DNA from: Geosiphon pyriformis
Taxonomy: Eukaryota; Glomeromycota; Glomeromycetes; Archaeosporales; Geosiphonaceae
NCBI GenBank assembly: GCA_016748015.1
Contig: JAAOMT010000529.1
Coordinates: 69,569-133,568 of the forward strand
Reading direction: 5' to 3'
DNA: 64,000 nt
A model generated the notes under the pieces. That model had not been told where the DNA came from, made no database searches, and saw only the letters and a list, made by a program, of their open reading frames with translations. This document shows, one piece after another, positions 1-12,120 of this stretch. Position 1 is the stretch's first letter. Every line of letters begins with the position of its first letter. Position numbers and translations under genes: made by a program.

Positions 1-1520
1 AGTTTATAGAATGGACCTTTCCTTACTTGCTGTGCGGGGTATGATCTGTTCTTCCATATTTGCAACCTTAAAAAACATAAAAGTATTAAGAAATCTTGCA
101 ACTTCTCACACTTACTCTTTTTGAGATATTGACTCGCCTTTTTTATGATTTTTGCTTTGCAGGTGTTTTTTCACCCGTTTTATCTGCTTTTTGATTACTA
201 TATATAAAGTGCATAAAAACATAATATTTCAAAAACAAATAAGAGAATTGTTTATCTTCTATAAGTACTTAGAAGTTTCGTTTGTCTTCCATTTTAATAA
301 CTAGCTATTGTTCTCGAAAAATGTTGATCACACAATGTATTCGCATATTGTTTGGCCGATGGACCTATATGATATATCATTTTAAAAGTTGAAGCGCCAC
401 ATTCTCAATACACAAAATATGATCCCAGAAGAGAATGAGAACAAAATAAAACGTTGATATGGAGGATGACAAAGTGTTTCAAGTTCAGTGTTACGAAAGT
501 ATCTTTAACCCTTAAGTTCCGGTTGATACGATATAACAGCAATTTGCTATTTGGAAACTTGGAAAGGTTTGCGACTTACTTGTATTGATCAATGATAATA
601 AGTTGTGGACAATCTTAATGATACAAATGAAAAGGAGTCTTTGTACATTGTCGGATTAAGTATCTATTACAATTCCTTGTACCAGTAACATAAATGTTTT
701 ATAAAAATATTCAACTCTGCCCACAGCTCTATGTTGAAAAAAAATATGGGTATGGAGGTATGGATTAATGAAATACTGTGTTGAAACAAACGTCAGTGTT
801 ACAGCGATGAAGAAGGTTTTGATCAAGGTATTGGCTTAGAATGTCATGGGGCTTCATTCATCACTTGAGGTAGGTTCTTGCCTTGACCCCTTCTTTTCTA
901 TGAAGATGAAATAATCTCTTAATATTGATTAAGCAAATCGGAAGCGAAAGCATAATAATAAAGGTCATTTATTGACAAGACATACAGATGACAATTCGTG
1001 GTATTTTTTTTTAAAATGAATCATGAGGATAAATCAAAAGTTTAGCATTCTATTCAGAAGCATTCATTAATCATTAAAATGAGCAATTAGGAGATAACAT
1101 TGTTTGCCTTTTAAAGGAAGCGGAAAAAATGACAATGTATTTATATTAAACCAGTTTTAAAATCGTTAAAAACTCAAGTCATAATTGATGATAATTAATG
1201 ATATTTCTTTTTCATTAAATTTTTCATTATACTTTATTTATCAAATTTTTGATTATAAATATATATATTTATAAAAATAATTTGTTTTTATATTTTTAAA
1301 TAACAATAGTATCAGAAATAATTTAATATAAAAAACTGTTTATTATTGTTTATTAAAATAATTAAAACTTGAAACTATGAAACAAAAACAATCTTTGAAT
1401 TATTCAATTATTCATAATATTTAGAAAAAAGAAATTAAAATATTATTGAAATAAATAATTATAATTATATAATTTTGTATTTTTTTTTTTTCATTTTAGG
1501 ATTTGGTTATCTGTTCAGAT

Positions 1521-1546
1521 AGGATAGATAGATAGATAGATAGATT
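1521..1546. repeat. (GATA)n microsatellite
   Basis: A run of about five to six GATA units is read directly in the sequence. Confidence 0.9.
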
Positions 1547-1873
1547 CATTGATAGTTGTGTTCAGAAAATGTATGGGATATAAGAGTTATAATTTGATGA
1601 TTATATTAAATCGATAAAAAGCGGTCATTAGTTTTAACCAGTGTAATAAATATATATATATATGAACACAAATGACAAATAGTTGTTTTCAAAAAAAAAA
1701 TCTTGATTTTACAACTTTAAATCCTTTCAAACGCTTTTTCTCATATTTCATTCAGAAACTTTTCCCACCGAAATAAAAATTTAAAACATGTGTTTTTTTG
1801 TACTCATTTGAAAAATAAAAAAATACAAAAAAAAAGTTAAATTCAAATAAATTATTTTTAGAAAACTTTTATT

Positions 1874-1879
<6 letters not shown>

Positions 1880-1915
<36 letters not shown>
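1880..1915. repeat. (ATT)n microsatellite
   Basis: An uninterrupted run of ATT units follows a short ATTT run. Confidence 0.9.
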
Positions 1916-2030
1916 GCCTTTAATTCTTTATTCAAATTAGAATTAAAAAATAATATTTAAAAAAAAAACTTGAAAATCATATATTTGTTTTAATGCTTAT
2001 TTTAAAAGTTTCATACTTTTGGAACAAAAA

Positions 2031-2061
2031 TCAATAAATCAATAAATCAATAAATCAATAA
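2031..2061. repeat. Short tandem repeat, unit TCAATAAA
   Basis: Four near-exact 8-bp units are present, followed by related AATAAATAAT-rich sequence to about 2135. Confidence 0.85.
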
Positions 2062-2993
2062 GTAATAAACAATAAATAATAAATAATAAATAAATATATA
2101 TAATCAATAAATAAATAAATATATATATTTATTAATTAATTAATAAAATCTATTTTTAAATTTGATTTTTTAGAATTGTAAATATTTTGTCATTTTTTGA
2201 CCAGAAATTTCTTGGCAAAAAATATTTTCTTAATTGGATTTATCGATTTAGAAATGATATGTATATATATTTTTTGTTTATTGTTAAAATGGTCGGTGAA
2301 ATGAAATTTTTTTTATCACTTTATCAATAAATAAATAAGTCATTTCAACGAAAAACCATTTAATTTGGAACTATATTATCTGGTTTTTGAGTTTTAATAT
2401 AGATTTATTAAAATTATACTTTGCTGATTTTTGTAAATGTTCTTGTATTTTGTGAAACATCGTAAATTACTATTTTTTTTTTTCTTTGAAAAAGGTGGTA
2501 AAAATTCTAAAATTTTATTATATATGTTTCTCTACATTTTGTTTCATTTTTTAATGTCATGCATTAAAATTCTTTTTACACAAAATCAAGTTCAAGTATC
2601 ATGCTTTTCGGATATTAGTTCCTATTTTGGCCTGACTTTATTTAACAAAATGCCTAAAATATGGCTGAAGGACTTTTCTAATATAGACGCATCCAAACTC
2701 AATGTATCGACTCCTGCAGATAACAGGTTTTTGATTATTCAAATTAAGTTTCAGGAGACTTATTTTGGTTTCATTACAATTTTGTTTTATTGACAATAGC
2801 TTCAAACACAAAAATTCCCCATTCATTTATCGTAAAAGGAATTCGTCCTTTTTTTGGTTTCAATTTTATTTTAGATTTTTCTCGAGTTCAATGAAACTAG
2901 CTGTATATGTTAATTGTATTTTACAATCTTTATCTATTTTAAAACGTGATGAAAAATTTCAAAGCAATTAACTAAAAATTACGTTTCTAATTT

Positions 2994-4245
2994 TCAAGGA
3001 TGTCCACTTCTTAAAATAGTTATAGCTTTACCGGGTCTCTTCTGCCCCTTCAACACGTCAACACACCCCTGAGGAGTATCGTTAACATTACATTTTCCAA
3101 CAACAAACAAATCTGTTCCCTTAGGTCCACCAAGCTCTAAATTAGTGGGATTGGTAAAACTCAATTTAATCGTGGCCAACAATACTCCTTTTGGTGAGAA
3201 TTTTTTTACTTCGCCGGCACCATTTCGTGTTACATAAAGGTTTCCTTCAATGTCAGCTCTAATCCCATCAATGTCAATCGCTTGAGTTTTATCGAATTTC
3301 CCAAAATCGACAAAAATTTGTGGCTTTCCGATTATTCCACCAGTTTTTTTGTTTAATTTGAACTTTAAAATTTTATTGGAGATTACGGTGCCATTTTTGT
3401 TAAATGCCTCCGAAAGATAGAGGGTTCGTTCGTCAGGAGAGACTTCGATCCCGTTCGTTCGGCCAAAAATTCCCAAGCGTTTAGCCTTTTGGAGGAGAAG
3501 AAGAAGAAGAAAGGAATAAAGATAATGTTTGTAAGTTTTTTTTGATGATATTAAAACCTCAACCCTAAATCTCCTTTTTGAAAAAAAAATTGATAATTAC
3601 CTTTCCAGCTTTATCACAAAGCCACAGATCCCCGTCACCAACTTTGGTATCGGCAGTAAAATTTTGTCCTGATAAATAAACCCTTCCACTCTTTGTAACC
3701 GCTAAATCATTTGGTTGCAAGATTTTCGGATCCTGACAAAACACCTTTTTCGTAACATTACCATTAGCTTCAGAAGTCAATTGAAGAACTGCATGACTTT
3801 TTACATCCCCTACAAGCGCAATATCAACATCTTTTTTGCCACTCGGGATGAATCGAATAGCGTTAAAGAAATTCGTTGCATCACCACGAAAGAAACATTT
3901 TTGTTCTGGGTTTGCTTGGCCGATATGAAATTCTTCTTTATTAAAGTTGACGGCGAATAAGTTACCAGCAGTATTTACTGCAGCTCCCTCGATTCCTGGT
4001 CCAAATTTGGAAGTCTGATTTGTTAAAAAGGATGTTGCGGTGAAAGTTTGAGGCTTTGGTGCTGGTGCTGGTACTGGTTTTTTTATGATAGGTTTAGGTT
4101 TTGGTGTTGCTTCTGGTCCGCTTACGACAGATTTGGTTTTTGATGTTTTCGGCTTATTAGGATTTTGTTCACCATGTGCTAAAGTTTGACTAGTTGATAG
4201 TGTCAAAATTATGGCGATGATGCCAGAAAGAAGTTGAAATTTCAT
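2994..4245 (-). CDS. Secreted SMP-30/gluconolactonase-type beta-propeller protein
   Basis: Two exons, complement(2994..3485, 3601..4245), encode about 378 residues. The intron (3486-3600) has a GTAATT donor and an AAAAG acceptor and keeps phase 0. The start at 4245 is chosen because it opens a signal peptide (MKFQLLSG, then a hydrophobic run ending near TLAHG); an in-frame ATG 25 codons upstream would bury it. After the signal comes a Lys/Pro/Ala-rich linker (about residues 25-70). Then come propeller-like segments, including NGIEVSPDERTLYLSEAF, which matches the SMP-30/gluconolactonase/LRE-like family (calcium-dependent lactonases or sugar-binding proteins). The protein is probably secreted or wall-associated. 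The substrate cannot be named. The neighbourhood offers no functional clue, because both flanks are AT-rich. Confidence 0.8.
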
Positions 4246-7200
4246 TTTTGGTTTAATTTTTTCTGGAAAGGCTGGCTTTCGAATTTGCAAGTGATTTTTT
4301 TCAGGCTTTGAAAATGTCAAATAAATAGGTGGTTTAATAAGATCTCGCTCGGCGAAAAAGTTTAATAAAGAAAAAAATATAAGGAAGTTTTTACAAAATT
4401 TCTTTATGAAAACGAAGACTAGCTATCGTTCTAAAGAAAACACGGATAAACTGACAGACTTGCTGATCAGATATTAATTTGCTTTTGAAACCAAAAAGAG
4501 AATCGGGGACTTTTTAACGAGAGATGAAAAAAAATGTTCCATTTTTATACCTTTTTGTGAACTAGTCTTTTTCTCTTAGAATGAAAACAGCATGGCATGC
4601 AGGCTCATAGAAGAGAACAATTAAATCAAACACACACAACTTTTTTGATTGGTGAATATAATTTTAACAAATAATATATTTAAGCAAACTCTTAAAGCTC
4701 GAAATGATTAACAACAAAAATGATTCATGTAAAACAATATGTTTAAGAATTTTTTTTTTACACCTCAAAACTTGATGTATGGTTAAATTTCGTGTTACTT
4801 GATTTGGAAATAATTATTAACGTGTACATATTGTTATAATATTAATTTAGTTTGGGACGGGGAAAATCAGTTATGTTTTTATCAAATATATCATTTCCCA
4901 TTTACAAAAACCGCAATATATGTATTTTTTTACTTTATGATTGACTAAATGTAAATTTACTTTGAAATCCCCGATGTAACTTTTGTTTCATGTCAAAATT
5001 AATTTTAAATTTGTGTAATTTTAACCATGCGCCTAAAATGCTGTGTGCTTAGCTAATGAGTTAGTGGCTTAAATATCCTACTTATAGTAAGTGGCTTAAG
5101 CTTGGAACCAAATCTCATATGCAAATATTAGAAAAAGATATCACAATTTCGCTAAAAGGTTTCAAATTCAAACATTTATTTTGAATTTTCATTCATGATT
5201 CTTTTTATGGTTTACGATTTTCACAATTTTTTCTTATTTATCCTTATCATTCTTTTGGTAATTTGAGAATTTTCTCTTTTTTAAGATCATTACTATTTTG
5301 AAAACATAATTGAAAACATTAAATATGTACTTTTGATTGTATTGTAAATATTTATTTATATGTTTGTTTTTTTTGTTATTTTGGACATGAAAAATCCTAA
5401 TAAATGTATATTAGTATTAGAATTTTAATTATAGACTTATAAGAATGTTTGAGAATGTTTGAGAATCTTTAATTTTTGATAATTAACAAAAATAAAACGA
5501 ATAAACTTGTAATTTTAGTTGGGTGTGCCTCGAATTCCTAAAAATTTTTTAAATATAGTTACAATTCTCCTTTCTTGTGACGATTATTTGAAAGTAACTT
5601 TTTACCGAAAATTTTGCTGATTTTTCCTTGTTTTTATAGGGAGTTTTAGAAAATATCCAAAAGTAGGTTTTAAAAAATGTAATCTGAAATCTGAAATGTT
5701 TCAGCCTTGTTAATCCTTTGTAAGAGGGAGTGTCACACACAGTAACCCCTATGAATAGATTGAAATTTAATTGATAAGAAACTTTGATTCTTTGATTTTA
5801 CATGAAATTAAAGTTTTGTACGACATTTTTTTTTGACTAAAAGCCTTTGTTTTATGTCAAACATAATACATTTATCTATAATAATTTTAAAACGCCATAC
5901 AGATTATGTGCTCTCTAATAATATCTATTGGTTGAAAAAAAGAGATACTTTTTTAAAAGTTTTTGTTAATTTTTGGTTTTCGAATTTTTTAATAGATAAA
6001 AAAGTATATTTCTCGCTAATTATATTGAACTTTTTATTTTATTCATTTCTATGGAAATCTTTTTACCAATTGGTTTCATATGAGATACTAAATAAGTATT
6101 AAAGATATTTAATTGAAAAAAAAAGTGAAATTTTATTCTTAAATTTTATTTGAAATCATTCAAATAATCTTAATTACCATTTATTTATTTATTTTTTATT
6201 GTTATTTTTGCTTTTATTACAATTTTACAATATATATATATAAATATTTTCTTCTTATCAATGGCAATATAATATACATATTCATATGTGTATTATTAAA
6301 AATTTTTATTTATACAATTTTTGTAAAATGAGAATAAAATTATTTTTATCATACAAAAAAAGTTAAATAAATTTGTTATATTATTAAAATTGAATAAAAT
6401 ATTTTTAACAGAAATTATTATTTTTGAAATGTTAGATTAATTAATAGAATTTTTTTTTAATTTAAAAAAATATATTAAATTTAAATATTAATATTTTTAA
6501 TTTATTTTTATAAAATTATAAAATTATATATATAATTATATAATAGATTTTACAAAATTTTTAAAAAATCTATTAAAAAAATTAAGTTTAATTAATATTA
6601 TTTATGTTAATTTTTAAACATATATTAATTATAAAAATAAATTTTTTTTTGAAAATATAAATTCAAAATATTTTATTTTAAGATTTTGATAATTATAGAT
6701 ATTTTTTATTATTTATTTCAATATTTAATTTTTTTTATCAATTAGTAAAATATTATAAATAAAATTACTTAAAATATTTTTCAATAAATATAAAATATAA
6801 AAATATTTCGTAAAAATTTAATATTAAATTAATATTAAATTTTTTGGAATATATTTTATTATTAAATGAATATTTGTTTTTAATTAAACATTTTTAAAAA
6901 ATTTTATAATAAATATTTAAAACTGTTATAAATAATTCAATTTTATTAATTTCTAAAATTGGATATTTATTATTATTTATTTTAAGAACTCTTTTTTTAA
7001 AGTTTATAAAAAAAGTTTTATTAACCTAAATCAATTGAATTAAAGATTCAGACCAAAGTAATTTTAGCAAATTAAAGAGACAAATAATTGAATAATTAAG
7101 TGATTATTTTATCTTTTGCTTAATAATAAAAATAATAATTAATATAGTAAAGTTGTTTATTATTCTTTGATGATTGAGTATGATTCATTGTGATTTATAT

Positions 7201-7749
7201 TTATGTTTATATTTATAATAAATTAATAACGTATATATATCATAAAATACTGAAATAAATATAATAAAAGCAGCTTTTATTGAATAAACAAACAAACCAA
7301 ACGTAAACAAGCTTTAAATCATTTTTGTATTATATATTATATACCCAGATACAATTTATTCGATTATAAAAAAAGTATTGATAAACTTTTGACGGAGGGT
7401 CTGTAATAAATATTATCAAAGGGTATATCAACCTATATATATATCACTTATGAAAAGATTAACTAACGCTAAATATGATAGATAGTAAAATAAATATCAA
7501 TCAATTGCGTATACTGTAATTATATTCTCAATTTTGTTCATTAGGTAAATAGATTAATTCTTTTAAAATTAAATTAAATTAAATTAAGGTAAATTATTAA
7601 TATCGTGTATAATAATAAAAATTAAATCAATGAATTAATTAAATTATACTCAAGAATTATTGCAAAATTACAAATATTATTAATAAAACATTATAAAACA
7701 TATTCTTAAAACAATTAAAGATACATCTAAATATATAAAAACAGATAAA
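4246..7749. other. AT-rich intergenic stretch
   Basis: No gene is supported. The part from 5800 to 7700 is extremely AT-rich and low in complexity. Open frames at 5549-5740 and 5833-6102 have biased composition and no domain. The first 300 bases presumably hold the promoter of the minus-strand secreted protein gene, but no motif can be assigned. Confidence 0.6.
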
Positions 7750-9206
7750 CTAACCTTTTGTTTCTTCAATTATTTGCAAAGTTAAAACACGACTTTTATA
7801 AACTGATCCAGGATGAATGCGCGTTGACGTTATCACTTCATATTTTGCCATTTCTTTTATGTATTTCTCTGATTCTTTAAAATGTTTCAATTTTGCCCTC
7901 TTAGTAGACTTTCTTGTACACTTATTGTCATACATCTCCTTAAGTTCCTCCAACATAAAATAAACTTCTTTCGCAATAGGACGATTCTCAGGATTAACAT
8001 CCCAACACTTTACAATTATTTCGGCAACTGAAGGTGGAATAAGTGGGGAAGTAATCATAGGTCTGTGACCATTTAAATAGCCATTATAAGAATATGATCA
8101 TGTTTACAATCATGAAAAAGAGGCTTTCCTGTTGCTAATTCCCATAATAACATGGCAAAACTATAAATATTACCAGCCACAGTAAACTTTTCTCCTCTTA
8201 AAACTTCTGGTGGAATGTATGGATAAATTCTATATATCTTTTTTTCCTTCATGTCTTTTCATGTTGCTTCTGAGTTTGAGCTTGGTTCATTGTCTACTGG
8301 TTGACATAATCCGAGGTCTCCAATATGTACATCAATGGCATTTAATTGTAGGATGTAGGTCACGATGAACCATATCAGAAGAATGAATTTGTGAAAGTCC
8401 AGAAGCTATATCACGCGTAATCCATAATTTATCTTTCCAACTCATTGAATGAAAATTCGTTGATAAATATTTTCGCATGTCTCCATGTTCGACAAAGTAC
8501 ATCACAATTCCATACTCGAGTGTTTCAGCGTTTTGCGTAATGCCAATTATTGAAGAGATATAATAACTTAAATACCCATTCTTAATAATCATAGCTCTTT
8601 GAATATTTAACTATCGACACAGTGTAAAAAAAGATAACTTAAGTAAAATAAAATAATCAATAATAGATAATACAAATAATATGCAGTAAATAAATAAATA
8701 ATAGATAAATATGAATCAAACACAAATAATAATAATTTTTTTTACCTCTTTAAACACTTCTTCACAGTTCGTTTTTATAATTTTTCATCTCTTCCACCTA
8801 AAAATTGAACGAATCAAATTTTTTTCTTTCATATTCCATTTCACCATGATGTTTTATACTTTCTGGATCAATCTTTCCATCAACCCATGTTGCTTTATAA
8901 ATTATACTGAACCCTCCTTTAGCAATTTGTTTGATATTCGATAAACGCTCCCATGGAATCCATTCATAATGATTCAAACTACCATAATCATCTTCATCTT
9001 CATTATTAGATGGAATATATATTGGATAATTATTTCATCAACATCTTTATTGCCGCTTGAAAAGTCTTTATAATTTTTTTCTAAAAATATGAAGTGGCAT
9101 GCGTTACAATAATTTTCACCATTATCTTTAATACTCTTTTGACATTGTTTACACAGGTTGCAATCATGAGCATCTAGACGATGTCTATTAATTTTTTGTT
9201 TTCCAT
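7750..9206 (-). pseudogene. Broken protein kinase gene (TKL-like family), copy 1
   Basis: This is homologous along its length to the intact kinase at 34721-36140. The first exon would run 9206..8756, starting ATGGAAAAC. A one-base loss in an A run shifts the frame within the first ten codons, and further indels follow. The intron 8755..8611 has the same GT donor after AAAGAG and the same TGT(C)GATAG acceptor as the sister copies. In exon 2 the text TQNAETLEYGIVMYF and VHRDLH is readable, then a deletion and a stop at 8332 remove the metal-binding loop. The C-lobe end (VAEIIVKCWDVNPENRPIA) is open from 8058 to 7750 and ends ETKG-stop like the others. It cannot make an active kinase as it stands. 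Confidence 0.85.
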
Positions 9207-9889
9207 GATATAAATAAAGGATAAAGAAGGATAAAATGTGAATAATTTATTATTATTCAAAGAGGGTTTCTTTAAAGGTTTATTTGATAGTAAGTTTAGA
9301 AAGTTATTTGTCTAAAGGAGAGTTCTTATTTATGTTGTTTCTTCTATGTTCACATAGTGTAACAAATCAATTTATTAACCTTATTCATCAGACTGCGAGA
9401 AGCTACAAATCAATATAAATAGGTTTAACTATAAGTAGCTATAATACACAAACAAGTTTCCCATTGTCTCATTGTTTTATTTTCTAAACGAGTAGTTCAA
9501 TTTCTTTGTAGAACAACAATAACAACAATAACAATAACAAATACAACAATTACAACAATTACAACAATTACAACAATTACAACAATGACAACAATTACAA
9601 TAAGAATAAAAGATATGCAGCAAAAATCTATTTAAAATTTTTTAATGCATTAAAGCAGTAAAGTTTATTATTTTTATTAACTTTAGATACTTTGATCTAA
9701 AATGAAAATGATATCAATGCTTAACTTTAGGATTATTGATTATTCAACTGATTGAAGAATATTGGTCTGAATTTTAATCATTTATCAAAAAACTATTAAA
9801 ATATAAATTAGATCTTTTTTTATGCTTAAATTTTGTATAAAGCTTTATTTATATTTGAATAACATTATTAATTATTAGCTTTTAACCTC
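9207..9889. other. 5' flank shared with the other kinase copies
   Basis: Read on the minus strand, this flank aligns by eye with the region upstream of the intact kinase: AAACTTGTTTG, then TATAGCTACTTA, GATTTGTAGC, TCTGATGAATAAGGTTAA and TATGTGAACA in the same order. It is the duplicated promoter/5' region of the family and includes the microsatellite and 15-bp motif listed below. Confidence 0.7.
9493..9606. repeat. 15-bp motif plus (AAC)/(ACAATT) microsatellite upstream of kinase copy 1
   Basis: TAGTTCAATTTCTTT (9493-9507) is followed by an AAC- and ACAATT-based tandem run to about 9606. The same motif and microsatellite pair occurs upstream of the kinases at 34387 and 49592. Confidence 0.85.
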
Positions 9890-10075
9890 TTAATTTAATA
9901 TTACCTTACTAAAGTTAATTATACTCCTATTTCATTCAAGATCCTCCGTTGATGAAATCATTACTTAAAACACTAATTCAAATTGGTGGTCATAAATCTT
10001 TGAAAAGATTTCACAATGAGTTGTAAATGGTATTATCAATTTTATGCCTAAAACAGTATTAATGGCTAAAATGAA
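9890..10075 (+). repeat. Relic of a small coding segment, paralogous to 33468-33710
   Basis: The text around 9950 (GATGAAATCATTACTTAAAA and what follows) aligns with the reverse complement of 33710-33560. In both places it lies upstream of a kinase copy and points away from it. This copy has lost its frame (stop shortly after KRFHNEL). The original product is not recognised. Confidence 0.6.
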
Positions 10076-11370
10076 TAACAATAGCAACTATATTCTTCAT
10101 TATCTTTTTGTTATTTTTTAATATAAAACATGAATTAAAGTTTAAATCCTAATTAGCCATAGAAAAGACTAAAATTAAGTAATATCTTTTAACTAATTAT
10201 CAATTAAATATTTTTTATATAAATCTTAAGGCTATTAGTAGCTGAAATAAAAAATATATATATTCTCAATCGATAAAAATAACTGATCAAAATTCCTTAT
10301 AAAATAATATAATAAACAAAATAAAAGCATAAGTAAAAAAATTAATTAAATAAAAATATTTAAAAAGACTGAATAGATAATGTTTATTTCTATAAAATTA
10401 AAATTGTTAAAACAATTAAAAAATAAAATTATATAATTATTTTGAATATTTAAAAAGTTTAATATATTTTTTAATATAAAATTTTAATTTATTTATTTAT
10501 TGAAGAAAACTTCATATTTTATTAACATAGAAAAATACAGCAATTTTATTATTATAAATCTATAAGGTATTTGAATATTTTAAATTTTATAAATATTAAA
10601 GCTGATTAAAATATTTTGGTTTAATTAATAAATAATACTGAAATCGGTTTTTTAAAAATTTTTAAAACACATAATTTATTGTTTTTAATACATGATTAAG
10701 TTTTTTTAAAATTTTAAAATTTTTTAAATAAAAAACTTGAGATTTCAATTTTTTAAAATTAAATCTAAAATATTGATTTCATTTTAATTTATTATGCTTT
10801 AACAAAGTTTTAATCCACCAATATCTTAATATATACTTTTTTTAATTTAAAAAAATATAAATAATTCGAAATGTAATTTAAAAATCGTTTTTAAAATAAA
10901 TGGTATTAATTTTTTATTCAAGTTTACTAAATTTATAATATTATTTTACATTAAAAAAAAATATAATAGTTTTAGAAATTTTTATTCGTATTCAATAAAT
11001 AATTAGTCGAATTATTCAAGAATTTAGATTTATATATTTTAATATCAAAAGAATTAATTTACTTAAGGCTATTTATTAGACAGTTTTAACATTTTTTTAG
11101 AAATAAAATTCTTTAAAAATTTGTTATTAAGTTATTTTATAAAATATATATCATTCAATTTTTATTAAAATTCAATAATTTTTGATTGTATAATTAAGAA
11201 AATTTTAATTTTAATTTTAAATTGTGATATTTGTCATTGTAAAAATATATCTATATATAATTTTTTTAATTATATTTTTTACTTGTATATTTTTAATATA
11301 TTAAAAATAAATTTACAAGAAAAAAACATTAAATATATTTAAAAAAATTGTTTAAGTAAAAATAATAATT
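10076..11370. other. AT-rich stretch without genes
   Basis: Almost pure A/T low-complexity sequence. No coding, RNA or ordered repeat signal is seen. Confidence 0.65.
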
Positions 11371-11393
11371 TCCTATACTTATATCTCTTTTAT

Positions 11394-12120
11394 ATTGGGG
11401 ATTACGCAAAATGCTGAAACACTCAAGTATGGAATTGTGATGGATTTTGCAAATATTTATCAACAACTTTTTATTCCATGATTAAGTCTGATAAATTAGA
11501 TATTGCAAGTAGTATAGCTCTTGGATTTGATTTTATTTGATTTGATTTGATTTGATTTGATTCATTCTTTTGGTATGTTAACCTACAAATGATGAAGCAA
11601 CAATAGCAACAAAAACAACAAGAAAAGCAATGGAGGAAAAAAAGGAATATTTGGAGTGATTCTATACATTCCACCAGAAGTTTTAAGAGGTGAAAAGTTT
11701 ACAGAAAGGAGTGTTATTTATTGTTATTATGAGAATTAGCAAGAGAAAAGTGTCCATTTTATGATTGTTCTCATGATTATATTCTTATAATGACTATTTT
11801 AAATGGTCAAAGACCTAAGATTACCTTTCTACTTATTTCACCTTCAATTGCCGAAATGATTATAAAGTGTTGGAATGCTAATTCTAAGAATCGTCCTATT
11901 GCTAAAGAAGTTTACGAGGAGTTGAATAGACTCCCTTATAGTTTCAAGTTTATGAAATCAGAAAAGTACATAAAAGAAAGTACAAAAGGCGATGGCTTGA
12001 CAACAACAACAAGCATTTATTTATCAATATCTTATGTCAAAACTGCTGCTTCTTTCAGATTACATAATATTGTTCCTTTTATTGGCTAATTTTAATTCTA
12101 AAATTGGCTTATTTGAGTTT
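11394..12120 (+). pseudogene. Exon-2 fragment of the kinase family, copy 2
   Basis: The fragment begins at the exon-2 text GGATTACGCAAAATGCTGAA, shared with the other kinases, and keeps YIPPEVLRGEKFT-like and SIAEMIIKCWNANSKNRPIA-like segments. The catalytic loop and DLG motif are deleted: sequence jumps from the ATTCATTCTTTTGGTATG region straight to the AATGAAGCAACAA region. A (TTTGA)n run disrupts the middle. Exon 1, the conserved intron and the 5' flank are absent. The open frame 11790-12089 is the surviving C-lobe end with a diverged tail. Confidence 0.8.
11523..11562. repeat. (TTTGA)n pentanucleotide repeat
   Basis: About six TTTGA/TTTTA-type units lie inside the broken kinase fragment and are read directly. 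Confidence 0.85.

Larger units (their letters stand above)
1..2993. other. AT-rich gene-free stretch
   Basis: No convincing coding region is seen on either strand. The first 900 bases are somewhat less AT-rich and may be the flank of a gene outside the window. The rest is poly-A/poly-T rich with several simple repeats, listed separately. Short open frames near 2437-2971 have no recognisable domain and biased composition, so they are not called. Confidence 0.6.

Noticed and set aside
9512-9606. ACAATT tandem run considered as a CRISPR-like array
   Set aside because: Units are 3-8 bp without spacers; it is a microsatellite in a eukaryotic genome.
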